A stretch of 64,000 bases of DNA from Pseudomonas sp. SCA2728.1_7 (GTDB taxonomy: Bacteria > Pseudomonadota > Gammaproteobacteria > Pseudomonadales > Pseudomonadaceae). The notes beneath the pieces were generated by a model, which worked only from the letters and a program-made list of their open reading frames with translations, had not been told where the DNA came from and did no database searches. This document shows positions 36,687 through 49,164 of this stretch, piece after piece (position 1 is the stretch's first letter; every line of letters starts with the position of its first letter). The DNA is taken from assembly GCF_018138145.1 (NCBI RefSeq), contig NZ_CP073104.1, forward strand, positions 1,054,001 to 1,118,000, in the 5' to 3' direction. Both the position numbers and the translations under genes were made by a program.

Positions 36687-38078
36687 ATGAGTGTGATCAT
36701 TGCCTTGGCAGCCCTGGCGCTGCTGATGCTGGCTGCCTACCGTGGCTACAGCGTTATCCTCTTCGCGCCGATTGCCGCCCTCGGTGCGGTCCTGCTCACC
36801 GACCCTTCTGCCGTTGCCCCTGCGTTCACCGGGGTGTTCATGGAGAAAATGGTCGGCTTCATCAAACTGTATTTCCCGGTTTTCCTGCTCGGTGCCGTGT
36901 TCGGCAAGTTGATCGAACTGTCGGGGTTCTCCCGCTCGATCGTTGCCGCGGCCATTCGCTTGCTCGGCACCAAACAAGCGATGCTGGTGATCGTGCTGGT
37001 CTGCGCCCTGCTCACTTACGGTGGCGTGTCGCTGTTCGTGGTGGTCTTTGCGGTGTATCCGTTTGCCGCCGAGATGTTTCGCCAGAGCAATATCCCCAAA
37101 CGGTTGATCCCGGCCACCATCGCCCTCGGCGCGTTCTCGTTCACCATGGACGCCCTGCCCGGCACGCCGCAGATCCAGAACATCATCCCCAGCACGTTCT
37201 TCAATACCACCGCGTGGGCGGCGCCGTGGCTGGGCGTGATCGGCACGATTTTCGTGTTCTGCACCGGCATGCTGTTTCTGCAGCGGCAACGCAACAAGGC
37301 GCAACGCGCCGGCGAAGGCTACGGCACCGAACTGCGCAACGAGCCGGAAACCGCTGAAGACCTGAAATTGCCAAACCCATGGATTGCGCTTTCGCCGTTG
37401 CTGGCAGTGGGCATCATGAACCTGCTGTTCACCCAATGGATTCCACAGTGGTACGGCAAGACCCACAGCCTCGCACTGCCGGGCATGGCCACGCCGGTCA
37501 CCACCGAGATCGCCAAACTGACGGCGATCTGGGCGGTGCAGGCGGCGTTGCTGGTCGGCATTCTGATGGTGCTCGCGTTCGGCTTTCAGGCGATTCGCAG
37601 CAAGCTCGCCGAAGGCAGCAAAAGCGCGGTCAGCGGTGCGTTGCTGGCTGCGATGAACACTGCTTCCGAGTACGGGTTCGGCGCGGTGATCGCGTCGCTG
37701 CCGGGCTTTCTGGTGCTGGCGGACTGGCTCAAGCAAATCCCCAATCCACTGGTCAACGAAGCCATCACCGTTACGCTGCTGGCCGGTATCACCGGTTCCG
37801 CATCGGGTGGCATGAGCATTGCGCTGGCGGCGATGTCCGAGCAGTTCATCAGCGCAGCCCACGCGGCGAACATCCCGCTGGAGGTGCTGCACCGCGTGGC
37901 CGCGATGGCCAGTGGCGGCATGGACACCCTGCCGCACAACGGCGCAGTCATCACCCTGTTGGCGGTCACCGGTCTGACCCACCGTGAAGCCTATAAAGAC
38001 ATTTTCTGTATTACGCTGATCAAGACCCTGGCGGTTTTCGTAGTGATCGGCACTTTCTACGCCACTGGCATTGTGTGA
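36687..38078 (+). CDS. GntP-family permease, probably for 3-hydroxybutyrate
   Basis: A 463-residue membrane protein with about 12 hydrophobic helices. It has the family look of GntP/citrate-type transporters (VGFIKLYFPVFLLGAVFGKL, FTMDALPGTPQIQNIIPSTF, ASGGMSIALAAMSEQF). TCTGGAGAG precedes the ATG. It lies directly behind the sigma-54 promoter and 7 bp ahead of the 3-hydroxybutyrate dehydrogenase gene, so it probably imports (R)-3-hydroxybutyrate. Substrate assignment is by context. Confidence 0.85.
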   Translation: MSVIIALAALALLMLAAYRGYSVILFAPIAALGAVLLTDPSAVAPAFTGVFMEKMVGFIKLYFPVFLLGAVFGKLIELSGFSRSIVAAAIRLLGTKQAMLVIVLVCALLTYGGVSLFVVVFAVYPFAAEMFRQSNIPKRLIPATIALGAFSFTMDALPGTPQIQNIIPSTFFNTTAWAAPWLGVIGTIFVFCTGMLFLQRQRNKAQRAGEGYGTELRNEPETAEDLKLPNPWIALSPLLAVGIMNLLFTQWIPQWYGKTHSLALPGMATPVTTEIAKLTAIWAVQAALLVGILMVLAFGFQAIRSKLAEGSKSAVSGALLAAMNTASEYGFGAVIASLPGFLVLADWLKQIPNPLVNEAITVTLLAGITGSASGGMSIALAAMSEQFISAAHAANIPLEVLHRVAAMASGGMDTLPHNGAVITLLAVTGLTHREAYKDIFCITLIKTLAVFVVIGTFYATGIV

Positions 38079-38085
38079 GGTATTC

Positions 38086-38859
38086 ATGACCACTCTTTCC
38101 GGCAAGACTGCACTGGTAACCGGTTCCACCAGCGGCATCGGCCTGGGCATCGCACTGAGCCTGGCCAAGGCTGGGGCGAATCTGATTCTCAACGGCTTTG
38201 GTGATGCGTCCAAAGTCATCGCCGAGGTCGGGCAATTCGGCGGCAAAGTCGGCCATCATCCGGCCGATGTCAGTGACCCGGCGCAGATTGCCGACATGAT
38301 CAATTACGCCGAGCGCGAGTTCGGCGGCGTCGACATTCTCGTCAACAACGCCGGCATCCAGCATGTGGCGGCGGTGGAAGATTTTCCCGTCGAACGCTGG
38401 GATTCGATCATCGCCATCAACCTGTCTTCGGTGTTTCACAGCACACGTTTGAGTCTGCCGGGGATGCGCGCCAAAGGTTGGGGGCGAATCATCAATATCG
38501 CCTCGGTGCATGGCCAGGTCGGCTCGACCGGCAAAGCGGCTTATGTGGCCGCCAAGCACGGCGTGATCGGTTTGACCAAAGTGGTTGGCCTGGAAACCGC
38601 CACCAGCAACGTCACTTGCAATGCGATCTGCCCGGGTTGGGTGCTGACGCCGCTGGTGCAGAAGCAGATCGATGATCGAGCGGCCAAGGGTGTCGATCCG
38701 CAGCAGGCGCAACATGATCTGCTCGCCGAGAAACAGCCATCGCTGGAATTCGTCACGCCGCAGCATCTGGGCGAACTGGTGTTGTTTTTGTGCAGCGAGG
38801 CTGGCAGCCAGGTACGCGGGGCGGCGTGGAATATTGATGGTGGCTGGCTCGCCCAATAG
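38086..38859 (+). CDS. hbdH: 3-hydroxybutyrate dehydrogenase
   Basis: A 257-residue short-chain dehydrogenase oxidising (R)-3-hydroxybutyrate to acetoacetate with NAD. The cofactor motif TGSTSGIGLGIA, NNAGIQHVA, the active-site YVAAKHG (Tyr-x3-Lys) and the C-terminal GAAWNIDGGW are all present. GTGAGG precedes the ATG at 38086, and an in-frame ATG 15 bp upstream overlaps the permease end. It feeds acetoacetate to the acetoacetyl-CoA ligase downstream. Confidence 0.92.
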   Translation: MTTLSGKTALVTGSTSGIGLGIALSLAKAGANLILNGFGDASKVIAEVGQFGGKVGHHPADVSDPAQIADMINYAEREFGGVDILVNNAGIQHVAAVEDFPVERWDSIIAINLSSVFHSTRLSLPGMRAKGWGRIINIASVHGQVGSTGKAAYVAAKHGVIGLTKVVGLETATSNVTCNAICPGWVLTPLVQKQIDDRAAKGVDPQQAQHDLLAEKQPSLEFVTPQHLGELVLFLCSEAGSQVRGAAWNIDGGWLAQ

Positions 38860-38875
38860 CACAGCCATCCCCCTT

Positions 38876-38967
38876 CTGTGGGAGCGAGCCTGCTCGCGAA
38901 AGCGGTGGGTCAGCCAATGAAGTCGTTGGGTGCACGGACGTCTTCGCGAGCAGGCTCGCTCCCACAG
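38876..38967. repeat. Inverted REP pair inside the hydroxybutyrate operon
   Basis: CTGTGGGAGCGAGCCTGCTC-GCGAA at 38876-38900 and its complement at 38943-38967, 42 bp apart. It sits between hbdH and the acetoacetyl-CoA ligase gene and could reduce or shape downstream expression. Confidence 0.9.
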
Positions 38968-39017
38968 GTGTCATGTGTGCGCTCGACCTTGTGCATGAAT
39001 AAAACAAGAGGCAACCA

Positions 39018-40973
<1,956 letters not shown>

Positions 40974-40996
40974 TACAAGAGGTTTGAGCCCGATAA

Positions 40997-43900
40997 CTAC
41001 ACCGCTCTGGTCCAGCCTTCTTCCAGGGGCGGATCAGTCAAGTCGTGTGTTGCTGCGGCGTTCAGCTTGATCACGACGGGGCCGATAACCGTGCCACTGA
41101 CTTTTTTGTCAATGGCTGCGCGAAGTACACTCAGATTGCTTTCGAACGTCACTGTATCGGTGTTCATCTGGCTGAGGAGCGATGTGAGCACTGCCAAAGA
41201 ATCAGCGTTCTCAAAGGCTTTGGTGCTCGAGTGGAAGACGTCGCTGGAGTCAGCAACTGCCAGTCGGCCCAAGGCCAGATTAAGCAGTGCGGTCACGTCC
41301 AGCTGTTGACCACCCTTGGCAACACCATCGACATCCAGGGCATAGGCGACATCGCTGTGCTGTACGACCCCGTGAAATAACTCGTGGATCACGTCATCCG
41401 CCACCACGTCATGGTTCATGCCCTTGTCGATGAACTGGCGATTGATATTGGGAGTATTGATCTGGATGAACGGAATCGGGCTCTGCCCACCGGCGCGCTT
41501 CCATTGCGTGTAGGCCTCCACATCAAACTCAGCGATGCTGTTCGTCTCCTTGAGCGGATCGAGAAAGAAGTTGCTCATGGAAACGCCGGCGAAATCCGCC
41601 CTGACCAGCCGCAGATAATCCAAGACTCGATGCGCCGCATCGCTGGACGTCTGGCCCATCAATATTTTAATCAGGGCATCGCGCTCCACCCGATAGTCAT
41701 GGTTCGTCAACACACTGATAGCACTTTCTATTTTTGCCCGCGCGCGCGGCAGGCTTTGCTCAATGAACAGTCGCGTGTAACTGACGGGCAACGTGCGATT
41801 GGCCCGCGGCAAGCGAAGTGAGGCCGTAAAGTTGAAGTGTCCCAATGCCGGCCCCCAAGGCTTGCCCAAACGATCCAGTGCGTACCACTTGAAGTTATTG
41901 CGCGCAGCCAGCACCGTAAGCGTGTCGGAAGCTGAAGCATTCGGCCGCCATGTACCATGCGCTGCTGAAGCATTATCCGCTGAGCGGATCAGGTTCTTGC
42001 CTTTATTGCTGCCGTGCAACGTGGTCAATTGAGATTTGGCCAGCCCCAGCAGTTCCAGCGTTGGTTTGCTGAATCGCAGAAATCCCTTGTGAACGAGTTT
42101 ACCGACGCCGTACACCGCCGTGGGCACCCCATCCACCGGATTGAAAGCAGACACGGAGCTCGCCACGACAAGTTTGGTGACACGCGCAGCTTTGCTCGCC
42201 GCAGAGATTGTCTTGGCAGAAATGCTCAAGGCTTTGACGCCGGCGCCATAGAATGCGCCTCCCAGAGCAATGGCATCCATGAGGCAACCGTAGATCCCGT
42301 CTACGACTCGATTGTGCTCACCACTCGAGATGTCCTCGATACATTTTTTGAAGGGCACGGCCAGATCAACAAAATAAGTGGCGATTTTTTCGCCTTTTGT
42401 CCGCTCATTTTCCAGTTCGGTTGGCTCTGTAGCAGCCGCTACCAGTTCGTCAAACCTGATCACAGGATGATGATTGATGATGAACTCGGCGAGGCGCACA
42501 AGCTGTGGATTACTGAAGTTCTTGTAAACACTCCTTTCCAGCTTGATCGGGTTGGCAGCGGCGCTTAGCACGCCCAGCTTCTCCGCGATTGCCCGATCGG
42601 ATCCTGCAAAATATTCCGGAGATTCGCCATGCATGTACTTGGAGAAATCAATATTGAATGAGGTTTTAGCGATGGGCTCATCGTGTTTTTTAAGATCGCC
42701 ATCAAAATCCAGTCTGGCGGGTTTCTGAAACAAGCCTCTCTTGACCAGCTCATTACCGAGCTGATTGTTTTTGATCAGCTCACCCCGCAACGTAAACAGC
42801 TCATAGGCTGTAAGCTCGGCGCCATTTGACACGCACATCAACAGGCCGAAGCGTCCAGTAGCGGCATCCTTGCCTTGCCGCGTTTCATAATCGACTTCAT
42901 AAGTGAAAGGTCCGGCAATGCGAAATGAAGACGTTTCAATCGCATGGTCGCGGAAGGTAAAGAAAGTCACTGCGCCTGTCAGAAAAGCCTGCAGATCTGC
43001 ATGAGCCATGTTGGAAAGCGCGAGTTTCACCGTGGCAGTCAACGAGCGATTGAGGTTGGTCAGGTAGAGCCGTAGCTGGCGATGAAATTCCTCGTCGTTC
43101 GGGCGCAGGCGACGCAGTCGGGGAAACTCTTAGTGGATACTCGCAACCGCAGGGTCATGTCGTTTTGGCCTCTGGTAATTGGTCACACCACCATGCAAGG
43201 AAGGAATATTGGAATAGACATTATCCGGGAATATTTCCGGCCGATCCCACACCCCGCCCGACAGATCGCCGGACATATGCAAATCGATCATGCAGGCTGC
43301 CGTCGGAGACGCCCCCAGTCCCGGATGCTGGTAAAGCACTTTATCTTCCAGAAAGTCACACAGCGGCGCGGCATCTTCCAACGCCTCTTTGGCGATCATG
43401 CGCCTGTCGGGCAGCCTGCCGAAGCGCGGTACAAAGTTATCGGCATACTCCTGAAATGCTGACAGGGCACGTTCTGTGGTTTCCTTTTCCTTGCTCGCCA
43501 GTTCAGCTGAAGTCACCACACCATTGATCAATGCCCAATCGACCATCGGGCCGATCATGGCCATGTCACGCAGATGCACCTGCGCTTCGCTCAAGGGTTC
43601 CAGTTCTGCGTAAGCGACGATTTGCGCATAATTCATCACACGAGAAGCGCCCTTTCGTACCGACTCGGCCAGGACCACGGCTCGGCAAAAACTCATCCAC
43701 TCCACAGAGCCCATCAGTAACGAGGACGGAACGCCCTTGACCGTGAACTCCGGAGCAATGCCTGCTAGCAACAAGTGCGCGGCCACTGGCGCCAAACCGG
43801 CAGTAGTCATTTGTTTGGTGACCAGAAAAGCCTGCAACTCCTGGCAAATAACAGCTGACTCGCGCCCGACATTGCTCGGCGCATAAAGCTCCAGGCGGGC

Positions 43901-44845
43901 GATGGACTTGCGAACAGCTGGGCTGCCAATCGATGGGTCGATATCCAGCAGCAGTGCAGTCACCAATAACTGGGCGAGACCACGATTTGATGGTGTCTCT
44001 CCCGGTTGAGAACCAAACCACTGGAGTGCTTTCAGATAAGCCATCGCCATATCACGTGCATAGGTATGGCGGAGTACACGGACAATCCACTCAGCAGCGT
44101 TTTCGTCGGTGACGTTTACCTGTCCGGTATTGCGGTGCAGGACGTCCAATAGCTTCTGGCCAGCACCCACTTGTTGGGTTGTAACCGAACGTATGGCACG
44201 ACATTGTTCCGCAGACAGCACAATCAGCGAATGATCTTCCGCATCCAGCTGCCCCCAGAAATTGCCGAGCGAATCCACTTGCGGATTAAATTCAAAGTAC
44301 CCGATCAGATTTTTTGTTTGCGTCAAGGTTTGCGGAACGGGCAAACCATGAAACTTCAGCCATTGGTCAATATCGACATAATCGGCGTCATAGATATAGC
44401 CACAAGCCTGTTTGGCAATATCACCAACGCGCAGAACATTCTGATAAGTTTGAGTGCGATCCGGGATATTATCGAGGTCCACTTCATGCCACTTCTCAGT
44501 GTCCTTGCGAAAGACTTCGACCCTTCCGCGCTCATTGACCCTGACCAATTCATTACTCAACGCGCGATGGCGGCGAAGCTCACTCATGATTCGACTATTG
44601 TTGGTCAATTTGCCCCAGAACACACGTCCGGGATTAAAAACCTCATGAAAAGACGAGCCCTCCTGCACGTCAACGGTATAACCCTGCCAGCTATAAACGG
44701 GATCTACCCCTTGCTCTTTGACTCCATCCCGCAACTGAGCAAGTACAGCAGCTCTTTCCTCAGCATCAAACGCTTCGCGGCGTTGTTGCTCCTGATGGGC
44801 AAGACTGTAAGATTTGAACAACTTCCCTGTAGCTTCAGACGACAT
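40997..44845 (-). pseudogene. Toxin-like metallopeptidase gene interrupted by one in-frame TAA
   Basis: One reading frame of 1283 codons is cut by a single TAA at 43130-43132. The 5' part (43130-44845, 571 residues, start MSSEATGKLFKSYSLAHQEQ with AAGGAA 6 bp upstream) is cytosolic-looking. The 3' part continues in the same frame directly after the stop (EFPRLRRLRPNDEEFHRQLR...) with no ATG or RBS before residue 40, so it does not look like a separate gene. The 3' part has a small-residue-rich hydrophobic middle (GGAFYGAGVKALSISAKTIS) and a zinc-metallopeptidase motif VIHELFHGV. Base composition is somewhat AT-richer than neighbours. It is probably a contact or secreted toxin; whether it is truly dead is uncertain. 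Confidence 0.65.
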
Positions 44846-44971
44846 GACGGTTTCCTTATAAATATTCAAGCGCTCAAGTTGAGCAGGCAAAGTTAAACCC
44901 GCCGACCACGAGAGAAGCCATCACATATTTATAAGTTAATATTTAAACACTCGCAAAACACCAAGCCAGAA

Positions 44972-46078
44972 CTACTCCAGCAACCCCCAGCCACCACTTT
45001 CTCCTCCTACACCACTTCCACTTTCAACCCGCAACTTTACCCGCAACTTCAGATTAGTTGCAGAATCAGCATGCTTTAACATTTCCTCCTCGCTCACGAC
45101 ATGCGCCTCAAACAATTTGAACAGTGATTGATCAAACGTTTGCATGCCCTCATCGGACTTCTCCATGATCGTTTTAAGTTCACCCAATTCATTACGGCGT
45201 ATCAGATCGCTGATGGTCGGTGTTCCCAGCATTACTTCCACAGCAGCCCTGCGTTGCCCGTCGACAGTGCGCACCAACCGCTGCGAGATAAATGCTTTCA
45301 GGTTATTGCCCAGCGTCTGCAACAACTGCGGCCGACGCTCTTCCGGGAACATATTGATGATCCGGTCCAGCGCCTGATTGGCGTTGGTGGCATGCAACGT
45401 CGACAACACCAGATGCCCGGTATCGGCAAATGCCAACGCATGTTCCATGGTTTCGCGGTCACGGATTTCGCCGATCAGCACCACGTCCGGGGCTTGGCGC
45501 AGGGTGTTTTTCAACGCGGCGTGAAAGCTGCGTGTATCGACTCCGACTTCACGTTGGTTAATGATCGAACGCTGATGCCGATGGATGTACTCGATCGGGT
45601 CCTCAATAGTGATGATGTGCCCGCTGCTGTGCCGGTTGCGATGATCGATCAGCGCAGCCAGCGAAGTCGATTTCCCGGAATCGGTGGCACCGACGAACAG
45701 GATCAACCCTTGCTTGAGCATGACGGTGTCGAGCAGTACCGCCGGCAGTTTCAGATCGGCGAAACGCGGTATGTCGAGTTTGACGTTACGAATCACGATC
45801 GACACATCGTTGCGCTGCTTGAAGATGTTCACGCGAAAGCGACCAATGCCCGCTCGCGAAATCGCCAGATTCATTTCCAGATCCCGGTCGAACTCCCGTC
45901 GTTGCTCGACGTCCATCAGTGAGGCGGCGATGGCAGCGGTCTCACCGTTCTTGAAAGGCTGTTCGCTCAACGCCGTGAGCACGCCATCGATACGCGCACT
46001 GGGCGGTGCTCCTGTAGACAGGAACAGATCCGAACCGTTTTTATTGGACAAAACTGACAACAGTGCATCGATTTCCAT
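44972..46078 (-). CDS. PilT/PilU-family twitching ATPase
   Basis: A 368-residue hexameric secretion ATPase of the pilus-retraction group. Walker A reads GATDSGKST, the Asp box TIEDPIEYIHR, Walker B VLIGEIRDRETME and His box HLVLSTLHATNANQALDRI. It is closest in look to PilU/PilT. The unusual Asp in the Walker A loop keeps the GxxxxGKS pattern. No other pilus gene is nearby, so it is an orphan copy, divergent from a hybrid kinase. The RBS at the chosen ATG is weak; the C-terminal tail is Gly/Ser-rich. Confidence 0.88.
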   Translation of the reverse strand: MEIDALLSVLSNKNGSDLFLSTGAPPSARIDGVLTALSEQPFKNGETAAIAASLMDVEQRREFDRDLEMNLAISRAGIGRFRVNIFKQRNDVSIVIRNVKLDIPRFADLKLPAVLLDTVMLKQGLILFVGATDSGKSTSLAALIDHRNRHSSGHIITIEDPIEYIHRHQRSIINQREVGVDTRSFHAALKNTLRQAPDVVLIGEIRDRETMEHALAFADTGHLVLSTLHATNANQALDRIINMFPEERRPQLLQTLGNNLKAFISQRLVRTVDGQRRAAVEVMLGTPTISDLIRRNELGELKTIMEKSDEGMQTFDQSLFKLFEAHVVSEEEMLKHADSATNLKLRVKLRVESGSGVGGESGGWGLLE

Positions 46079-46191
46079 GGCAAAAAGCACCCGCGAAGCA
46101 TTCAATGAACAGAAAATGGCCTGCACCTGGCGCAGATCAACTGCAACAATGATAGACGTCGCCTCACCGAACCACGCTCAGGACTGATGTA

Positions 46192-48729
46192 ATGAATGCT
46201 GTACCGAACACCGACGACGCTCAGGCACTGATCGCCCGCACCGACTGGAGCCGTGGCCCGCTGGGTGCTGCCGGCAACTGGCCGCAGAGCTTGCGTACCG
46301 CGGTGGACATCGTGATTCACTCGCCCATGCCGATGCTGCTGTTGTGGGGGCCGCAACTCACGCAGATCTACAACAACGGCTTCGCTCTGCTCGCCGGCCA
46401 CAAGCATCCGCACGCTTTCGGACAGCCTGCGCACCAGATCTGGCCGGAACTTCGCGACTTTACCGACCCGATTTACAGCGCCGTCCTACAAGGCCAGGTA
46501 CGCACCTACAGCGAAAGACGTTTCACCCTGCAACGGGACGGCAAAGAATCCGACTTCTGGCTGGATCTGACCTACAGCCCGATCCGTGATGAAACCGCGC
46601 AAGTCGCCGGAATTCTGGTCACCGCCATCGAAACCAACGAACGCCGGCGCATCGCGCTGGAACTGCAACGACGCTCCGAAGAAAGCCTCAAGGCGCAACG
46701 CGAAACCGAGGAGCGTCTGCAACTGGCCTTGGCCGCGACCGATGCCGTCGGCACCTGGGATTGGGACATCGGCGAAGATCGCTTTATCGCTGATGCGCAT
46801 TTCGCACAACTGCACGGCGTTGATCCCGGCCTGTCCGGTCGATTGCCGATCAGCGATTACCTGCAAGGCGTGCACCCTGAAGACCGCGCAATGGTCGCGC
46901 GCAGCATCAAACACTGCATCACCTACGGCACCGAATACGCTGAGGAATATCGCTTGCTGCAAGCCGATGGCGAGGTGCGCTGGGTATTCGCTCGCGGACG
47001 CTGCTACAAGGATCATCATGGCCGGCCCACGCGTTTCCTCGGGGCGGCGCTGGATCTGACCGAGCGCAAACACACCGAACAGGCGCTACGCCAGAGTCAG
47101 ACCGAACTGCAGTTGATCATCAACGCCATGCCGATCCTGATCAGTTATGTCGACCGTGAAGAACGCTTCCGCCTGAACAACGCGGCCTATCTGGACTGGT
47201 ACGGGCTAACACCGCAGGAGCTCTACGGACGCACGATTCGCGAAGTCATCGGTGAAGAGGCGTATTTCCTGCGCCTGCCTTACATTGCCGAGGCGCTGGC
47301 CGGCAGGCCGTGTTCGTTCAGCCTGTACACCCCGCATCGCGATGGCAGCAGTCGTCACGCACTGATGAATTACCTGCCACGTTACGGGGCGGACGGCGCC
47401 GTCAACGGCTTCTATATCTTTGTGATCGACGAGACCGAGCGCAAGAAAACCGAAGAAGCCTTGCGCAATCTCAACGAAACTCTCGAAGAGCGGGTCAGCG
47501 CCCGCACCGAGCAATTGGCCCAGGCCAACCAGCGTTTGCAGAACGAGATGTTCGAACGCGAGCGTGCCGAAGATGCCTTGCGCCATGCGCAGAAGATGGA
47601 GGCTGTCGGTCAGCTCACCGGCGGTATCGCCCACGACTTCAACAACATGCTCACCGGGATCATCGGCAGTCTCGATTTGATGCAGCGCTACATTGCCAAT
47701 GGCCGGGCCGACGAAATTGGTCGTTTTACCGAAGCTGCCGTGTCATCGGCCAACCGTGCGGCAGCGTTGACACATCGTCTGTTGGCGTTTTCGCGGCGCC
47801 AATCGCTGGATCGCAAGACCCTCAATGTCAATGAGCTGGTGCATTCGCTGGAAGATCTGATCCGGCGAACCAAGGGCGATCCGATCGAACTCACTCTGCG
47901 TCTGGCTGAGCATGTGTGGCCGGTCAGCACCGACGTCAGCCAACTGGAAAACGCCCTGCTCAATCTGGTCATCAATGCCCGCGACGCGATGCCTGATGGC
48001 GGCGAGTTGTTGATCGAGACCGCTAACGTCTATCTCGACGGCAGCGATATCACCACGCTCGAACCGGTCAAGGCCGGCGATTACCTGATGCTGGCGGTCA
48101 GCGACAACGGCACCGGCATGACGCCCTCGGTGCGGTCCAAGGCCTTCGATCCGTTCTTCACCACCAAGCCTATTGGCCAGGGCACCGGGTTGGGGCTGTC
48201 GATGATTTATGGTTTTGCACAGCAATCGGGTGGCCACGTCAGCCTCGACAGCCTGCCGGGCCAGGGCACGTGTGTGCGCTTGTACTTGCCGCGCTTGTAC
48301 GGCATCGAGCCGGAACGGCCGGCAATCGCGCCCATTGAACAAGCGCCGGCGACGGCGACTGGCGAAACCGTGATGGTCGTCGAAGATGACCCGGCGGTGC
48401 GCATGCTGGTGCTCGATCTGCTCCGGGAGTTGGGTTACCAAGCCTACGAAGCCGAAGATGCCAAGGCCGCTCTGCCCCTGCTGGAATCCGATCTGCGCGT
48501 GGATCTGCTGGTCACCGACGTCGGTCTGCCCGGCATGAATGGCCGGCAACTGGCGGAAATCGCCCGTCAGCATCGGCCGGGTCTCAAGGTGTTGTTCATG
48601 ACCGGTTATGCGCAGAAAGCCGCCGAGCGTCAGGGTTTTCTCGAGGACGGCATGGACATGGTCGCCAAACCATTTGCCATTGAGCTGCTGGCCAGCAAGA
48701 TCCGCACCATGATCAGCCAAACCCCGTGA
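46192..48729 (+). CDS. Hybrid sensor histidine kinase with C-terminal receiver
   Basis: An 845-residue soluble-looking sensor without membrane helices. An N-terminal PAS/GAF-like region (1-150), PAS_3 domain (about 180-300, GEDRFIADAHFAQLHGVDPG), third PAS (about 305-425), coiled linker, HisKA (MEAVGQLTGGIAHDFNNMLT, phospho-acceptor His), HATPase (AVSDNGTGM, GTGLGLSMIYGFA) and receiver domain (VVEDDPAVRML, LLVTDVGLPGMNG) are visible. It ends the phosphorelay on itself; an output partner is not in the window. It is divergent from the PilT/PilU-type gene. Confidence 0.92.
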   Translation: MNAVPNTDDAQALIARTDWSRGPLGAAGNWPQSLRTAVDIVIHSPMPMLLLWGPQLTQIYNNGFALLAGHKHPHAFGQPAHQIWPELRDFTDPIYSAVLQGQVRTYSERRFTLQRDGKESDFWLDLTYSPIRDETAQVAGILVTAIETNERRRIALELQRRSEESLKAQRETEERLQLALAATDAVGTWDWDIGEDRFIADAHFAQLHGVDPGLSGRLPISDYLQGVHPEDRAMVARSIKHCITYGTEYAEEYRLLQADGEVRWVFARGRCYKDHHGRPTRFLGAALDLTERKHTEQALRQSQTELQLIINAMPILISYVDREERFRLNNAAYLDWYGLTPQELYGRTIREVIGEEAYFLRLPYIAEALAGRPCSFSLYTPHRDGSSRHALMNYLPRYGADGAVNGFYIFVIDETERKKTEEALRNLNETLEERVSARTEQLAQANQRLQNEMFERERAEDALRHAQKMEAVGQLTGGIAHDFNNMLTGIIGSLDLMQRYIANGRADEIGRFTEAAVSSANRAAALTHRLLAFSRRQSLDRKTLNVNELVHSLEDLIRRTKGDPIELTLRLAEHVWPVSTDVSQLENALLNLVINARDAMPDGGELLIETANVYLDGSDITTLEPVKAGDYLMLAVSDNGTGMTPSVRSKAFDPFFTTKPIGQGTGLGLSMIYGFAQQSGGHVSLDSLPGQGTCVRLYLPRLYGIEPERPAIAPIEQAPATATGETVMVVEDDPAVRMLVLDLLRELGYQAYEAEDAKAALPLLESDLRVDLLVTDVGLPGMNGRQLAEIARQHRPGLKVLFMTGYAQKAAERQGFLEDGMDMVAKPFAIELLASKIRTMISQTP

Positions 48730-48780
48730 CTTGAGGCATAATCCGCGCCCCGCCGTCACCCCGTTATCAGGTACCGCACG

Positions 48781-49056
48781 ATGAAAGCCCAAGCCCGCCA
48801 CATTCTGGTGAAAACCGCCGAAGAGGCCGAACAACTCAAACAACGCATCGCCAAGGGCGAAGCGTTCGATGTGCTGGCGAAGAAATTTTCGACCTGCCCG
48901 TCCGGCAAACGCGGCGGCGATCTGGGTGAAGTGCGGCCGGGGCAGATGGTCGGGGCGATTGATGCGGTGATTTTCAAAAAGCCGTTGCGCACCGTGCATG
49001 GGCCGATCAAGAGCAAGTTCGGGTATCACCTGGTGCAGGTGTTTTACCGCGATTGA
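48781..49056 (+). CDS. Second parvulin-type peptidyl-prolyl isomerase
   Basis: A 91-residue stand-alone parvulin, paralogous to the gene at 28855-29136 (shared ARHILV, STCPS, GGDLG, PGQMV and FGYHL). Cytosolic. It is located 51 bp after the hybrid kinase but probably has its own promoter. A REP pair follows 20 bp after its stop. Confidence 0.92.
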   Translation: MKAQARHILVKTAEEAEQLKQRIAKGEAFDVLAKKFSTCPSGKRGGDLGEVRPGQMVGAIDAVIFKKPLRTVHGPIKSKFGYHLVQVFYRD

Positions 49057-49076
49057 GTGGTTGGCTTCAGGGCCCT

Positions 49077-49141
49077 TTCGCGAGCAGGCTCGCTCCCACA
49101 TTTGGAATGCATTCTCCTGTGGGAGCGAGCCTGCTCGCGAA
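49077..49141. repeat. Inverted REP pair
   Basis: TTCGCGAGCAGGCTCGCTCC-CACA, spacer containing TTTGGAATGCATTC, then the complementary unit to 49141. The spacer is shared with the elements at 50147 and 61900, so whole doublets, not single units, are being copied. Confidence 0.9.
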
Positions 49142-49164
49142 CCGATTGCGCAGCAAGCGGCCAT

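Noticed and set aside
36597..38246. 549-codon open frame opposite the GntP-family permease
   Set aside because: The composition is that of a reverse-complement shadow of a membrane protein; the plus-strand gene has RBS, sigma-54 promoter and family motifs.
43040..43042. TTG start for a separate 681-residue gene
   Set aside because: No RBS precedes it, and the frame continues upstream to the TAA with protein-like sequence.
47743..49164. 473-codon minus-strand frame under the hybrid kinase and parvulin
   Set aside because: It crosses two real plus-strand genes and a REP pair; no domain or RBS.
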